Shown piece by piece: positions 55,063-64,000 of a stretch of 64,000 nucleotides of DNA. This DNA is from Lysobacteraceae bacterium SCN 69-320 (GTDB lineage: Bacteria > Pseudomonadota > Gammaproteobacteria > Xanthomonadales > Rhodanobacteraceae), in the NCBI GenBank assembly GCA_001725155.1, contig MEFP01000019.1:310001-374000 (forward strand), in the 5' to 3' direction. The position numbers and the translations under genes were made by a program. The notes beneath the pieces were generated by a model. It was not told the origin of the DNA and made no database searches. It saw nothing but the letters and a program-made list of their open reading frames with translations. Each line of letters starts with the position of its first letter. The stretch's first letter is position 1.

Positions 55063-55152
55063 GCTGCGCGCCGCGCCGCGTCTCGCTGCGGCGTATCGCG
55101 CACCACGAAGAATCACCGGCGCGCGAGGGGACCCGCCGCACGACGTGCCGAT

Positions 55153-57375
55153 TCAGCGCGCGAAGGAATCCGCAGCCGCGCGCGCAGCGGTGACGAGAAA
55201 TTGTTCCAGCGCCGGCACGACGTCGGCGTTGTCGAACAGCGCCGAGGCGCGCGCCTGCAGCCGCGCACGCAACGCCTCGCGCCGCGGCGCATCGGCGAGC
55301 AGCGCGGTCGCGAGCGCGACATAGGCGGCATCGTCGGCGGCGATCAGTTCGGCGAGATCGAGCTGACGCAGCATCGCCGCGGTCTGGCGCCCCCGCGCGA
55401 AGCGGCCATCGAACGTGACCACCGGTGTGCCGATACCGAGCGCGTCGAGGCTGGTGCCGCCGCCGCTGAAGCCCGGCGAATCGAGCACGAGATCGGCCTG
55501 CTGCACGAGCGCAAGATAGTCCGCATACGGCCGCGCGGCTTCGATGCGCAGGCAGCCGGCCGGATCCAGGCCGCGCGCCTGCAATGCGGCGGACAGGCGC
55601 GCGACGAAGCGCCGGCTGATGCCGGCGCTGCGGTCCAGCAGCACGAGCACACCGCCGCTCGCGGAGAGTACGTCGGCCAGCACCGCATCGAAGGCCGGCG
55701 GCAGCTTGATGAGATTCTGCAGACACAGCAGCAACGGTCGGCCGGGAGCGCGCAGATCCGTCGGCGCGATGGCGGCCGGCGTCGCCGGCGCGCGCGGTGC
55801 GCAACCCAGGCCCGGCAGGCGCACGAGGCGTTCGCGATAGTGGGAGTCCGCATCGGCCGGCTCCAGCGCAGCGCCGGACAGGTAATAGTCGACCGTCGCC
55901 AGGCCGGTGCCGAGCGGATGGCCATAGGCGGCGCATTGCACCGGTGCGAGGCGCAGCGCGGCCAGCGCCTGCTGGCGCGGATCGAGACCGACGTCGAGAT
56001 GGATGAGCACGTCGAGCTGCGCCGCACGCAGCGTGGCGGCGAAATCGTCGAACGATCCGGCCGGCTCGGCGAAATGCTCGACGGAATCACGCAGCGCCCG
56101 CGTGCGCGCGTCGGCGGATGCGCCGGTATACCAGACGTAGCGTTCGAAGCGCGCCGGATCGAGGCCGCGCAGCCAGCCGCCGAAATAGCGCTCGACCACG
56201 TGCTCGTGCAGATAGGCGCTGACGAAGCCGACACGCAGCCGGCCGCCGTGGGCCAGCGCAGTCCAGTCGAGCTGCGCCCATTGCGGCCGCGCGCGTACCG
56301 CGACCGCATGGATCAGATCGCCGTAGCGGCGCTGTCGCGCCGTGTGATCGCCGGGCAGATAGTGCATGGCGAACACGCCGACGGTCTGCGCGCAGTCGAA
56401 CGCGGCTTCGCTGTCGCCCGGATCGGCCGTCAGCGCGGCCACGCCGGTGTCGAAGCGCGCGAGCGCCGCATCGGCTTCGGCGACGCTCGCGGGAACAGCC
56501 GGCACGGCCAATGCCTGTTGCCAGCGCGCCCGCGGCCAGTCCGGCGCCAGCGTTGCCGCGCGCGCATAGGCCGCCTCGGCGGCGGCGAAATCGCCGCTGT
56601 CGGCCAGCGCGAGCGCAAGCTGCAGCGGAATTGCCGCGACCGTCGGCGCCAGCGCTTCGGCGCGCCTGAGCGGCGCGATCGCCGCGTCGGCGTCCTGGCC
56701 CAGACGCAGCGCCGTGCCCAATGCTTCCCACCAGGCGGGGTTGTCGGGCTGCAGTTGCGTCGCGCGTTCGGCGAGCTCGCGCGCCTGCGCATGCCGCGCC
56801 TGGTCGATGCGCAGCAGCGCGAGATTGCCGTTCGCCGCGGCGTCCTGACCGGCCAGCGCCTGGGCCCGGGCGAGCGGCCGTTCGGCCTCGGCCAGACGCC
56901 CCTGCGCACGCAGCAGATTGCCGAGATTGGTCAGCACATGCAGCGCATCCGCGTCACCGGCCAGCGCCTGGCGGTAGGAGCGCTCGGCCGCGACCGGATC
57001 GCCGGCCTGTTCCTGCAGCAGGCCGAGGTTGTAGGCCGCCGCGGCGTATTCGGGCCGCACCTGCAGCGCCCTGGCGAACTGCTCGGCAGCGCCGGCGAGA
57101 TCGCCCTTGGCGCGCAGCGCGAGCGCGAGGTTGTTGAGCATTTCGGCCGCGCGCGGACGCAGCTCGACCGCGCGGCGATAATGCGAAATAGCCTTGTCCA
57201 CCTTTCCCATCTGATACGCGACGACGCCGAGCAGATGCCAGGCCTCGCCGTTGCGCGGATCGAGCTTGGTCAGGCGCAGATAGTGGCTCTCGGCCAGGCC
57301 GAGCTGTCCGCTGCGGTGATAAGCCTGCGCCTTGGCGAACAGTTCCAGCGCCTGGCGATTCGGGGGCTGCGACAT
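55153..57375 (-). CDS. TPR / SPINDLY-type O-GlcNAc transferase-like protein, copy 2
   Basis: The 740-residue protein has TPR repeats over residues 5 to about 280 (AWHLLGVVAYQMGKVDKAIS and seven further units) followed by a glycosyltransferase family 41 (GT41) domain: LRVGFVSAYLHEHVVERYF near 385, IHLDVGLDP near 465, CAAYGHPLGTGLATVDYYLS near 485 and SPGFSGGGTSLDALGIGTPV near 650. GT41 enzymes transfer GlcNAc or fucose to Ser/Thr of cytosolic proteins; the substrate here is not known. No signal peptide. ATG at 57375 with GGAA upstream. It lies 113 bp after hslR on the same strand and is a diverged paralogue of the gene at 57917. Confidence 0.87.
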   Translation of the reverse strand: MSQPPNRQALELFAKAQAYHRSGQLGLAESHYLRLTKLDPRNGEAWHLLGVVAYQMGKVDKAISHYRRAVELRPRAAEMLNNLALALRAKGDLAGAAEQFARALQVRPEYAAAAYNLGLLQEQAGDPVAAERSYRQALAGDADALHVLTNLGNLLRAQGRLAEAERPLARAQALAGQDAAANGNLALLRIDQARHAQARELAERATQLQPDNPAWWEALGTALRLGQDADAAIAPLRRAEALAPTVAAIPLQLALALADSGDFAAAEAAYARAATLAPDWPRARWQQALAVPAVPASVAEADAALARFDTGVAALTADPGDSEAAFDCAQTVGVFAMHYLPGDHTARQRRYGDLIHAVAVRARPQWAQLDWTALAHGGRLRVGFVSAYLHEHVVERYFGGWLRGLDPARFERYVWYTGASADARTRALRDSVEHFAEPAGSFDDFAATLRAAQLDVLIHLDVGLDPRQQALAALRLAPVQCAAYGHPLGTGLATVDYYLSGAALEPADADSHYRERLVRLPGLGCAPRAPATPAAIAPTDLRAPGRPLLLCLQNLIKLPPAFDAVLADVLSASGGVLVLLDRSAGISRRFVARLSAALQARGLDPAGCLRIEAARPYADYLALVQQADLVLDSPGFSGGGTSLDALGIGTPVVTFDGRFARGRQTAAMLRQLDLAELIAADDAAYVALATALLADAPRREALRARLQARASALFDNADVVPALEQFLVTAARAAADSFAR

Positions 57376-57488
57376 GACGCGTTCCGGTAGGGCGGACGCG
57401 CATTGTAGGCGAGGCTCGCCGCGGTGCGATCCGCCGCCGCGGCAGGCGCGGATGCGGAACCGGTCGGCTCGACGCAGCCGCGTCCGTG

Positions 57489-57902
57489 TTACAGCGCGTC
57501 GATGTCGCCGAGCGCGCGGATCAGGCGGCGGGCGCGCTTGTCGGGCTTGGTCGCGGGCTTGGCATAGCCGGTCGCTTCGAGCCGGCGCTGTTCGGCCGCT
57601 GCCTGGCGCGCCGCGCGGCTCTCTTCGCTCTCGCGGTACAGCGCCTGGGCCACGGGCGCGGGCCCGCGCTGATCACTGAGGCCCAGCACCTCGATCTCGT
57701 AGCGTTCCTCGCCACGCACGATGCGCAGGCGGTCGCCGATGCGCACGGCACGGCTGGGCTTGCAGGGCGCGTCGTTGATCTCGATACGGCCGGCCTCGAT
57801 GACGCTCTTGGCCAGGCTGCGCGTCTTGAAGAAGCGCGCGGCCCAGAGCCAGACGTCCAGACGCACGGCGTCGGAACTGGCGGATTCGGAACTCGCGGAC
57901 AT
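57489..57902 (-). CDS. hslR: Heat shock protein 15, S4-domain RNA-binding protein
   Basis: Hsp15 binds 50S subunits carrying stalled nascent chains and helps recycle them. The 137-residue protein has the S4 domain at residues 12 to 65 (VRLDVWLWAARFFKTRSLAK, then AGRIEINDAPCKPSRAVRIGDRL) and a basic C-terminal tail. ATG at 57902 follows GAGAAGACCCC. An ATG six codons upstream (57920) overlaps the stop of the preceding GT41 gene as ATGA, so translation could be coupled. Flanked by two GT41-type genes and downstream of htpG, in a heat-shock-flavoured operon. Confidence 0.92.
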   Translation of the reverse strand: MSASSESASSDAVRLDVWLWAARFFKTRSLAKSVIEAGRIEINDAPCKPSRAVRIGDRLRIVRGEERYEIEVLGLSDQRGPAPVAQALYRESEESRAARQAAAEQRRLEATGYAKPATKPDKRARRLIRALGDIDAL

Positions 57903-57916
57903 GGGGTCTTCTCGTT

Positions 57917-60040
57917 TCATGCGGTGATGCGGCCGGTTTCAAGAACGCCGGCGAGTGCGGCCAGTCCGGCGCCGGCGTCGAACAGCCGCGGCGCATGCTC
58001 GCGCAGCCGGCGGCGCAGCGCGGCGTTTGCGTCGCTGTCGTCGAGCAGATGCACGGCGGCGGCGATGTACTCGTCCTCCGTCGTGGCGATACCCTGCGGC
58101 GATTCAAGCAGACGCAACATGCCGGCGGTCTGGCGCGAACGCAGGAACTCGCCCGGCCAGGTCACCACCGGCACACCGACGTGGCAGGTGTCCAGGCTCG
58201 TCGCGCCGCCGCAGAACCACGGCGTGTCGAGGACGAGGTCGGCCGCAGCGATCTGCGCCAGATAGTCGGCATATGCAGTGCGCGGACGCAGTTGCAGATG
58301 ACGCTCGGGCACCAGTCCCTGCGCAGCGAACGCGGCGCCGAGGCGCGCGAGGAAACGCCGCTCCAGCGGCTGCACGCCGGCCGCGCCAGTGAAGAAGCCG
58401 ATGCACGCGCCGGTCTCCCGGGCCAGTCGCGCCAAGGTCGTATCGAACGACGGCACGAGCTTGGACAGGCTTTGCAGGCACAGCAGCTGCGGCATCGCGT
58501 GCGCGCTGCGGACCGTCTCGCGCAGCGGCGGCGACAACGACGGCCGGCGTGGCAGCGCACCGAGACCCGGCAGGCGGATCAACGGCTCGTGATAGTGGGC
58601 ATCCGCCGCCGGCACTTCGAGCGCGTCGCCACTGAGGAAACCGCTGAAGCCGTCCAGGCCGCTCGTGACCGGATGGCCGTAGGCCAGATATTGCCGCGGT
58701 GCCAGCGGCAGCGCCGCGAGTGCATGCATGGCCGGGTCCATGCCGACGTCGAGCAGCACGACCACGTCCGGCGCAGCCGCGCGGATCTGCGCGGCGACCT
58801 GCAGCGGCGGCAACGGCAGATGGCGGAATGTGTCGACGCGCGCAGCCAGCGACGCAGTCGTCGCATCGCTGACATTGCCGCAGTGGAAGGCCCAGCGCTC
58901 GAAGCGCGCCGGATCGAGCTCTTCGAGCCAGCGGCCGAAATAGCGCGTGATCGTATGTTCGCGCAGCTCCGCGCTGACGAAGGCGACACGCAGACGCGGC
59001 GCGGCGCGGCGCGGCAGCGGCGGTTCGGCCAGCGCGCCGCCGGCCGCACGCATGATGCGTTGTACGAGCTCGCCGAAACGCCGGCCCGGTGCGCGGTTGT
59101 CGCGCGGCTGGTAATGCAGCGGGAACGGCAGCACGCGGCAGATCGCCGCATAGGCCGCCTCGATCTGCGCAGGCGTGTCCAGACGCAGTTCCGCGTGGAT
59201 CTGTTCGAGCCTCACCGCGAAGCGCTCGCGTGCCGCGTCGACGGCGTCCTCGCTGTCCATCAGCGCCGGCAAGGTCAGCGCTCCGAGCCAGGCGATCGTG
59301 CGCTGCTGCGGATCGGGCAGCGCGGCAGCGCGCTGCAAGGTCGCGATGCCGGTGTCGAACTCGCCGGCTTCGACCTGCGCCTGGCCGAGATCGGCGAGCA
59401 GGCCGGCGCGATCCGGCGTGGCATCGACCGCACGCTGCAACGCCGGCAGCGCCGTGTCCAGGTCGCGGCGCTGGCGCGCGGCGCGCGCGAGCGTGCGCAG
59501 CGCAGCCGCATGCTGCGGCGACTGGTCGAGGGCAGACTGGGCCAGGGACTGGGCCGTCGCGGCATCGCCGCTCTGCAGCGCGAGCTCGGCGGCGCTGACG
59601 CGCAGGTCGGTCTCGGCGGGCCGCAGCGCGATCAGCCGCTGCAGCAGCGGCAGCGCGGCGACCGCATCGCCACCACGCGCGTACAGGCCGGCCAGATTGC
59701 GCAGCGCGTCGGCGTGCGCGGCATCGCGCTGCAAGACCGCGCGATAGCCTTCGGCAGCAGCCACGGCATCGCCGCCGAGTTCCTGCAGATAGGCTTCGTG
59801 GAAGCGGATGACGATATCGTCGGGCCAGCGCCGCGCCGCGTCCCGCAGCAGTTGCAGCGCCAGCGGCACGCGACCGGCCTGGAACGCGCTGACCGCCGTC
59901 TGCAGCCACAGACCGGGCTGCTGCGGCTGCCACTGCAGGCAGCGCTGCAGCGGCGCGAGTGCGGCCGCCGCATCGTTGCGCTGCAGCGCGGCCTGGGCTT
60001 CGCGCCAGGCCGCATCGAACGCCGCGCGCGCGTCGCTCAT
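57917..60040 (-). CDS. TPR / SPINDLY-type O-GlcNAc transferase-like protein, copy 1
   Basis: The 707-residue protein has N-terminal TPR repeats (about 10 to 260) and a GT41 domain: LRVAFVSAELREHTITRYF near 350, VVLLDVGMDP near 430, YLAYGHPVTSGLDGFSGFLS near 450 and TPWFCGGATSLDTCHVGVPV near 620. The order of motifs equals that of copy 2, but identity looks moderate, so the two probably differ in substrate. No signal peptide. ATG at 60040 lacks a clear ribosome-binding site and lies 31 bases after the htpG stop. Its stop codon overlaps a possible upstream start of hslR. Confidence 0.86.
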   Translation of the reverse strand: MSDARAAFDAAWREAQAALQRNDAAAALAPLQRCLQWQPQQPGLWLQTAVSAFQAGRVPLALQLLRDAARRWPDDIVIRFHEAYLQELGGDAVAAAEGYRAVLQRDAAHADALRNLAGLYARGGDAVAALPLLQRLIALRPAETDLRVSAAELALQSGDAATAQSLAQSALDQSPQHAAALRTLARAARQRRDLDTALPALQRAVDATPDRAGLLADLGQAQVEAGEFDTGIATLQRAAALPDPQQRTIAWLGALTLPALMDSEDAVDAARERFAVRLEQIHAELRLDTPAQIEAAYAAICRVLPFPLHYQPRDNRAPGRRFGELVQRIMRAAGGALAEPPLPRRAAPRLRVAFVSAELREHTITRYFGRWLEELDPARFERWAFHCGNVSDATTASLAARVDTFRHLPLPPLQVAAQIRAAAPDVVVLLDVGMDPAMHALAALPLAPRQYLAYGHPVTSGLDGFSGFLSGDALEVPAADAHYHEPLIRLPGLGALPRRPSLSPPLRETVRSAHAMPQLLCLQSLSKLVPSFDTTLARLARETGACIGFFTGAAGVQPLERRFLARLGAAFAAQGLVPERHLQLRPRTAYADYLAQIAAADLVLDTPWFCGGATSLDTCHVGVPVVTWPGEFLRSRQTAGMLRLLESPQGIATTEDEYIAAAVHLLDDSDANAALRRRLREHAPRLFDAGAGLAALAGVLETGRITA

Positions 60041-60071
60041 GCGCAAAGAGAACGACGCGACGACTGCGGCA

Positions 60072-61955
60072 TCAGACCGCCGCGAGCAGCGCGTTGACGC
60101 GGCGCACGAAGCCGGCCGGGTCGTCGAGCTGGGCGCCGTCGAGCAGCTGCGCCTGTTCGAACAGCAGCAGGCTGTACTCGCCGGCACGCGCGGTGTCGGC
60201 TTCGCTCTCGATGCGACGGACCAGCGAGTGCTGCGGATTGATCTCCAGCACGGGCTTGCTCGCCGGCAGCTCGTGACCGGCTTCGCGCATCAGTCGCTGC
60301 ATGTGCGAAGCCATGTCGTATTCGTCGAGCACGAGGCAGGACGGCGAATCGGTCAGGCGCTGGCTCACGCGCACGTCGCGCACGCGCTCGCCGAGCAGCT
60401 CCTTGAGCTTGGCCACGACCGGCTCGGCGGCCTTGACCGCTCCCTCGCGCGCCGCCTTGTCGCCGGCGCCCGGCAGCGCGTCGAAGTCGATGTCGCCCTT
60501 GGCCGCATTGCGCAGCTTCTTGCCGGCGTATTCGCTGAGATAGCCCAGCATCCATTCGTCGATGCGGTCGAACATCAGCAGCACTTCGACGTTGCGCGCG
60601 CGCAGCGCCTCGATCTGCGGGCTGCCCTTGGCCGCCGCATAACCGTCGGCGCTGACGTAGTAGATCGCGTCCTGGCCGACCGGCATGCGTGCGATGTAGT
60701 CGTCGAACGACACGGTGCGCGCCTGGCCTTCGGATGCCGTCGACGCGAAACGCAGCAGCTTGGCGATCCGCTCGCGGTTGGCGCCGTCCTCGGCGATGCC
60801 TTCCTTGAGCACGTTGCCGAAGCTGTCGATGAAGGTCTGGAATTTTTCCTTGTCGTCGGCGGCGAGCTTTTCCAGCAGGTCCAGCGTGCGCTTGACGCAG
60901 GCGGCGCGGATCTGCGCGACGAGGCGGTTGTCCTGCAGGATCTCGCGGCTGACGTTCAGCGGCAGGTCGTCGGAATCGACGACGCCGCGCATGAAGCGCA
61001 GGTAGGCCGGCAGCAGTTGCTCGCTCGCGTCCATGATGAACACGCGGCGGATGTACAGCTTGAGGCCCTTGCGCTCGTCGCGGCCGCTGAACATCGCATC
61101 GAACGGCGGCTTGGACGGCAGGAACAGCAGCAAGGTATAGCTCTGCGAGCCTTCGACGCGGTTGTGGGTCCAGGCCGCGGCGTCGTTGAAGTCGTGCGAC
61201 AGCGATTTGTAGAAGCCCTGGTAGTCCTCGTCCTTGAGCTCGGACTTCGGCCGCGTCCACAGCGCGGCGGCGTGATTGACCGTCTCGAACTCGTCGGTGG
61301 ACTGGCCGTCCTTCTGCACCGGCAGACGGATCGGGAACGCGATGTGGTCGGAATACTTGGAAATCAGGTCGCGCAGCTTCCAGGCGCTGAGGAATTCGCT
61401 TTCGTCGTCCTTGAGATGCAGGATCACGCTGGTGCCGCGCGGCGCCTCGATCGCGTCGATCGTGTATTCGCCGGTGCCGTCGGATTCCCAGCGCACGCCC
61501 TCGGCGGCCGGACTGCCGGCGCGGCGCGTGATCAGGGTGACCCGGTCAGCGACGATGAACGCGGAATAGAAGCCGACGCCGAACTGGCCGATCAGTTGCG
61601 TGTCCTTGCGCGCGTCGCCCGACAGCGATTCGAGGAAGCGCCGGGTGCCCGAGCGCGCGATCGTACCGATATTCTCGATGACCTCGTCTCGCCCCATGCC
61701 GATGCCGTTGTCGCGCAGGGTCAGGGTGCGCGCGTCGGCGTCGAACTGGATGTCGATGTGCAGGTCCGCGTCGCCCTCGGTCAGGGCCGGATTCGCCAGC
61801 GCTTCAAAGCGCAGCTTGTCGCAGGCGTCGGAGGCGTTGGAGATCAGCTCGCGCAGGAAGATTTCCTTGTGCGAGTACAGCGAATGCGTGACCAGGTGCA
61901 GGACCTGGGCGACTTCGGCTTCGAACTTGCGGGTCTGAGCAGTGGATTCGGTCAT
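60072..61955 (-). CDS. htpG: Molecular chaperone HtpG (Hsp90)
   Basis: HtpG is the bacterial Hsp90, an ATP-driven dimeric chaperone. The 627-residue protein has the GHKL ATPase N-domain (ELISNASDACDKLR, DNGIGMGRDE, GQFGVGFYSAF), the middle domain with the catalytic arginine region (SREILQDNRLV near 320) and the C-terminal dimerisation domain. Length is normal. ATG at 61955. The three genes downstream on the same strand are GT41 copy 1, hslR and GT41 copy 2, with small gaps. Confidence 0.97.
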   Translation of the reverse strand: MTESTAQTRKFEAEVAQVLHLVTHSLYSHKEIFLRELISNASDACDKLRFEALANPALTEGDADLHIDIQFDADARTLTLRDNGIGMGRDEVIENIGTIARSGTRRFLESLSGDARKDTQLIGQFGVGFYSAFIVADRVTLITRRAGSPAAEGVRWESDGTGEYTIDAIEAPRGTSVILHLKDDESEFLSAWKLRDLISKYSDHIAFPIRLPVQKDGQSTDEFETVNHAAALWTRPKSELKDEDYQGFYKSLSHDFNDAAAWTHNRVEGSQSYTLLLFLPSKPPFDAMFSGRDERKGLKLYIRRVFIMDASEQLLPAYLRFMRGVVDSDDLPLNVSREILQDNRLVAQIRAACVKRTLDLLEKLAADDKEKFQTFIDSFGNVLKEGIAEDGANRERIAKLLRFASTASEGQARTVSFDDYIARMPVGQDAIYYVSADGYAAAKGSPQIEALRARNVEVLLMFDRIDEWMLGYLSEYAGKKLRNAAKGDIDFDALPGAGDKAAREGAVKAAEPVVAKLKELLGERVRDVRVSQRLTDSPSCLVLDEYDMASHMQRLMREAGHELPASKPVLEINPQHSLVRRIESEADTARAGEYSLLLFEQAQLLDGAQLDDPAGFVRRVNALLAAV

Positions 61956-62116
61956 GATCGGAGAGGGTGCCTGAAACGAGACGATGCCGGCGGTATGGGG
62001 CTGCGGGCCGGGGATTCAACTGCGCCGCAAGACGATACGGCGGCGGCGCGGGCGGCGACGATAGGGAAGCCCGCGCCGCCTGGTCAATGCCCGTGCAGCG
62101 GCGGACTCCACAACGC

Positions 62117-62142
62117 AAAAAGCCGCCCAACGGCGGCTTTTT
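62117..62142. terminator. Bidirectional terminator after rplS
   Basis: AAAAAGCCGCC-CAAC-GGCGGCTTTTT is a symmetric intrinsic terminator with U-tracts on both strands. It ends the rpsP-rimM-trmD-rplS operon, 18 bases past the rplS stop, and separates it from htpG. Confidence 0.9.
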
Positions 62143-62160
62143 GCACTGCAACGAAACGGC

Positions 62161-62529
62161 TTACTCGGACTTGCCGGCGTGCTTGCCCAGGTCTTCCTGG
62201 ATGCGCGCCGCCTTGCCTTCCAGACCACGCAGGTAGTACAGCTTCGCGCCGCGCACCTTGCCGCGACGCTTGACCGAGACCGAGTCGATCACGGCGCTGT
62301 GGGTCTGGAACACGCGCTCCACGCCGGTGCCGTGGGAGATCTTGCGCACCGTGAAGGCGGAGTTCAGGCCGGCGTTCTTCTTGGCGATGCAAACGCCTTC
62401 GTAAGCCTGCACGCGCTCGCGGTTGCCTTCCTTGACCTTGACGTTGACGACGACCGTGTCGCCCGGGCCGAAGTCCGGCAGGGAACGCTTGATCTGGGCG
62501 GCTTCGAACTGCTGAAGGAGGTTGCTCAT
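62161..62529 (-). CDS. rplS: 50S ribosomal protein L19
   Basis: L19 sits at the 30S-50S interface. The 122-residue protein starts [20 protein letters not shown] and has [36 protein letters not shown] and the end [23 protein letters not shown] at 62529 has GGTGAG upstream and fits the family start; an in-frame GTG four codons earlier is less likely. It follows trmD by 24 bp on the same strand. Confidence 0.97.
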   Translation of the reverse strand: MSNLLQQFEAAQIKRSLPDFGPGDTVVVNVKVKEGNRERVQAYEGVCIAKKNAGLNSAFTVRKISHGTGVERVFQTHSAVIDSVSVKRRGKVRGAKLYYLRGLEGKAARIQEDLGKHAGKSE

Positions 62530-62553
62530 GACACTCACCAATCTGGTCTTGAA

Positions 62554-63360
62554 TTATGTTTCCGGCGCCGTGCCGGCCCTAGGCTCTTGATGCGCCGCCG
62601 CCTGTGGCGGTGCCGCACCGGCCGCGAGCCACTCGCGGCGGAATTCGTCCAACAACTCGCGCGACGTCTTGTCGAGCGTGACACGCGCCAGCAGGTCCGG
62701 GCGGCGCAACCAGGTCCGACCCAGCGATTGCTTCAGGCGCCAGCGCCGGATCATCGCATGGTTTCCCGATTGCAGCACGGCAGGCACCTCGCCGAGCTCG
62801 TCGTGCATCGGCCGCGTGTAATGCGGACAGTCGAGCAGGCCGTTCGCGAACGAATCCTGTTCGGCCGACGCCGCATCATTCAGCGCGCCTTCCTGCAGCC
62901 GACCGACCGCGTCGATCAGTACCGCTGCACCCAACTCGCCGCCGGACAGCACGTAGTCGCCGATGGAGATTTCCTCGTCGACCTCGTGCGCCAGCAGGCG
63001 CTCGTCCACCCCTTCGTAGCGGCCGCACAGCAGGATCAGACGTTCCTGCCGCGCGAGCTCGACCACTTTGGCCTGAGTCAGCCGCGTACCCTGCGGACTC
63101 AGGTAAATCGTTCGCGCCGGCCCCGCTGCAGCCTGCCGCGCCGCCGCCAGCGCGGCGCGCAGCGGCGAGATCAGCATGACCATGCCCGGACCGCCGCCGC
63201 AGGTGCGGCCGTCGACGGTACGGTAGTTGTCGGTGGCGAAGTCGCGCGGATTCCACGCTTCGACGCCGAGCAACCCGCGTTCCTGCGCGCGGCCGATGAC
63301 GCCGACGGCCGCGCACTGGCGCACAAACTCGGGAAACAGCGTGATGACGTCGATGCGCAT
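62554..63360 (-). CDS. trmD: tRNA (guanine-37-N1)-methyltransferase TrmD
   Basis: TrmD methylates G37 next to the anticodon and prevents frameshifting. The 268-residue SPOUT protein begins [13 protein letters not shown] and has the SAM-binding trefoil-knot motifs [23 protein letters not shown] and [13 protein letters not shown], then [15 protein letters not shown]. The C-terminal tail is Ala/Pro-rich and slightly longer than usual. ATG at 63360 has GAGGC upstream and lies 13 bp after rimM. Confidence 0.97.
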   Translation of the reverse strand: MRIDVITLFPEFVRQCAAVGVIGRAQERGLLGVEAWNPRDFATDNYRTVDGRTCGGGPGMVMLISPLRAALAAARQAAAGPARTIYLSPQGTRLTQAKVVELARQERLILLCGRYEGVDERLLAHEVDEEISIGDYVLSGGELGAAVLIDAVGRLQEGALNDAASAEQDSFANGLLDCPHYTRPMHDELGEVPAVLQSGNHAMIRRWRLKQSLGRTWLRRPDLLARVTLDKTSRELLDEFRREWLAAGAAPPQAAAHQEPRAGTAPET

Positions 63361-63373
63361 CGCGCTGCCTCGC

Positions 63374-63877
63374 TCAGAAATCCGGATCCCAGTCGACGAC
63401 CAGACGCCGCGCGTCGAGATCCACCTGCTTGATGTAATGCTCGAGCACGAACGGAATCATCCGTTCGCGTTCGGCGTCGCGGACCACGAGCACGTCGTTG
63501 GCCCCGGTCGCGAACAGATGCGATACCTGGCCCAGCGCCACACCATCGACCGTCGCGACATCCATGCCTTCGAGGTCGGTCCAGTAGTACTCGCCGGGCT
63601 TGGGCGCGGGCAGCGCCGAACGCAACACCCAGATCTCCGTACCGATCAGCGCCGCCGCCTGGTCCCGGTCGTCGACGCCGGGCAAGGTCGCGATCATTCC
63701 CTTGCCCTGCTCACGGCCGCGGCAACCGCGGATCTCGCGTTCACCGCTGCCGGACTTCAGAATCCACGGCTGGTAGCGGAAGATCTGCGTGCGCGGATCG
63801 GTCCAGGACTCCAGCTTGACCGTACCGGCCGTGCCCGAGACCCCGACTATCCTGCCGACGAGAACGCGGCGTTCCAC
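63374..63877 (-). CDS. rimM: Ribosome maturation factor RimM
   Basis: RimM helps mature the 30S head domain with S19. The 167-residue product has the RimM N-terminal domain ([28 protein letters not shown]) and the PRC-barrel ([40 protein letters not shown]). I chose the GTG at 63877, which has GGGAG six bases upstream, because the family starts just before this point; further upstream sequence in frame runs into the end of rpsP. The rpsP stop lies 23 bases upstream. Confidence 0.95.
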   Translation of the reverse strand: MERRVLVGRIVGVSGTAGTVKLESWTDPRTQIFRYQPWILKSGSGEREIRGCRGREQGKGMIATLPGVDDRDQAAALIGTEIWVLRSALPAPKPGEYYWTDLEGMDVATVDGVALGQVSHLFATGANDVLVVRDAERERMIPFVLEHYIKQVDLDARRLVVDWDPDF

Positions 63878-63900
63878 TTCCGCGCTCCCGTCCGTATGAC

Positions 63901-64000
63901 TCAGGCGGCAGCCGCGGCGACCTGCTTGGCGGCCTGCTTCAGCAGCGCGCGCACCTTCTCGGTCGGCTGGGCGCCCTTGGCGATCCATTCGTTCGCGCGC
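63901..64000 (-). CDS. rpsP: 30S ribosomal protein S16, C-terminal end (runs off the window)
   Basis: Reading towards lower coordinates from position 64000, the frame gives [20 protein letters not shown] and a Lys/Ala-rich tail ending at the TGA 63903 to 63901, the C-terminal part of S16. It is the first gene of the rpsP-rimM-trmD-rplS operon. Confidence 0.9.
   Translation of the reverse strand, partial: RANEWIAKGAQPTEKVRALLKQAAKQVAAAAA

Overview
The window is a chromosomal segment of a high-GC gammaproteobacterium. The housekeeping genes and their order (rpsP-rimM-trmD-rplS, clpP-clpX-lon behind tig, csrA-alaS-recX-recA-pncC) and the protein sequences fit the Xanthomonadales, most likely a Rhodanobacteraceae-type genome (Dokdonella/Tahibacter-like). 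The genus is an inference from style and was not tested.

Left conserved block (1 to 11.6 kb, all on the minus strand): the start of lon, then clpX, clpP and tig; a five-tRNA operon (Pro-UGG, Arg-UCU, His-GUG, Lys-CUU, Leu-UAG) reading towards tig; a separate tRNA-Arg(ACG) and a tRNA-Ser(GCU), each with its own promoter and terminator; then csrA, alaS, recX, recA and pncC.

Central accessory block (11.6 to 52.4 kb). Relatives such as Pseudomonas keep mutS next to the cinA/pncC-recA group; here about 40 kb separates pncC from mutS. The first part (12.0 to 42.5 kb) is dominated by secreted proteins: two subtilases, a trypsin-like protease with a P-domain, a propeller/Ig-repeat protein, a beta-helix protein, a 1,861-residue delta-60 repeat protein and a tandem lectin-like protein. 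They are interleaved with three paralogous one-component regulators (PhoB/ToxR-type winged helix, one membrane helix, TPR-rich periplasmic part) and one TrmB/LuxR-type regulator. Five of the secreted proteins end in variants of D-x-[IVL]-F-x-x-G-F-E, and one subtilase carries the motif internally. This looks like a C-terminal tag without the membrane helix of known sorting signals. Short direct repeats spaced 9 to 11 bp lie in intergenic regions next to two of the three winged-helix genes. The second part (42.9 to 51.4 kb) is a stress and ion group: a soluble histidine kinase, an MgtA-type ATPase, Dps, a small internally repeated protein, a cation/proton antiporter and a Crp/Fnr regulator.

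Right conserved block (52.4 to 64 kb): mutS on the plus strand, then on the minus strand (in transcription order) rpsP-rimM-trmD-rplS with a terminator, htpG, a SPINDLY-type O-GlcNAc transferase, hslR (Hsp15) and a second SPINDLY-type transferase. The link between two heat-shock genes and two protein O-glycosyltransferases is unusual.

Reading together: the flanks handle translation, proteostasis and DNA repair. The centre looks like one or more cassettes in which a membrane-anchored winged-helix/TPR regulator controls a tagged, secreted beta-rich protein and a tagged subtilase. That linkage is inferred from gene order, motif sharing and one overlapping start/stop; nothing in the window shows the secretion or processing machine.
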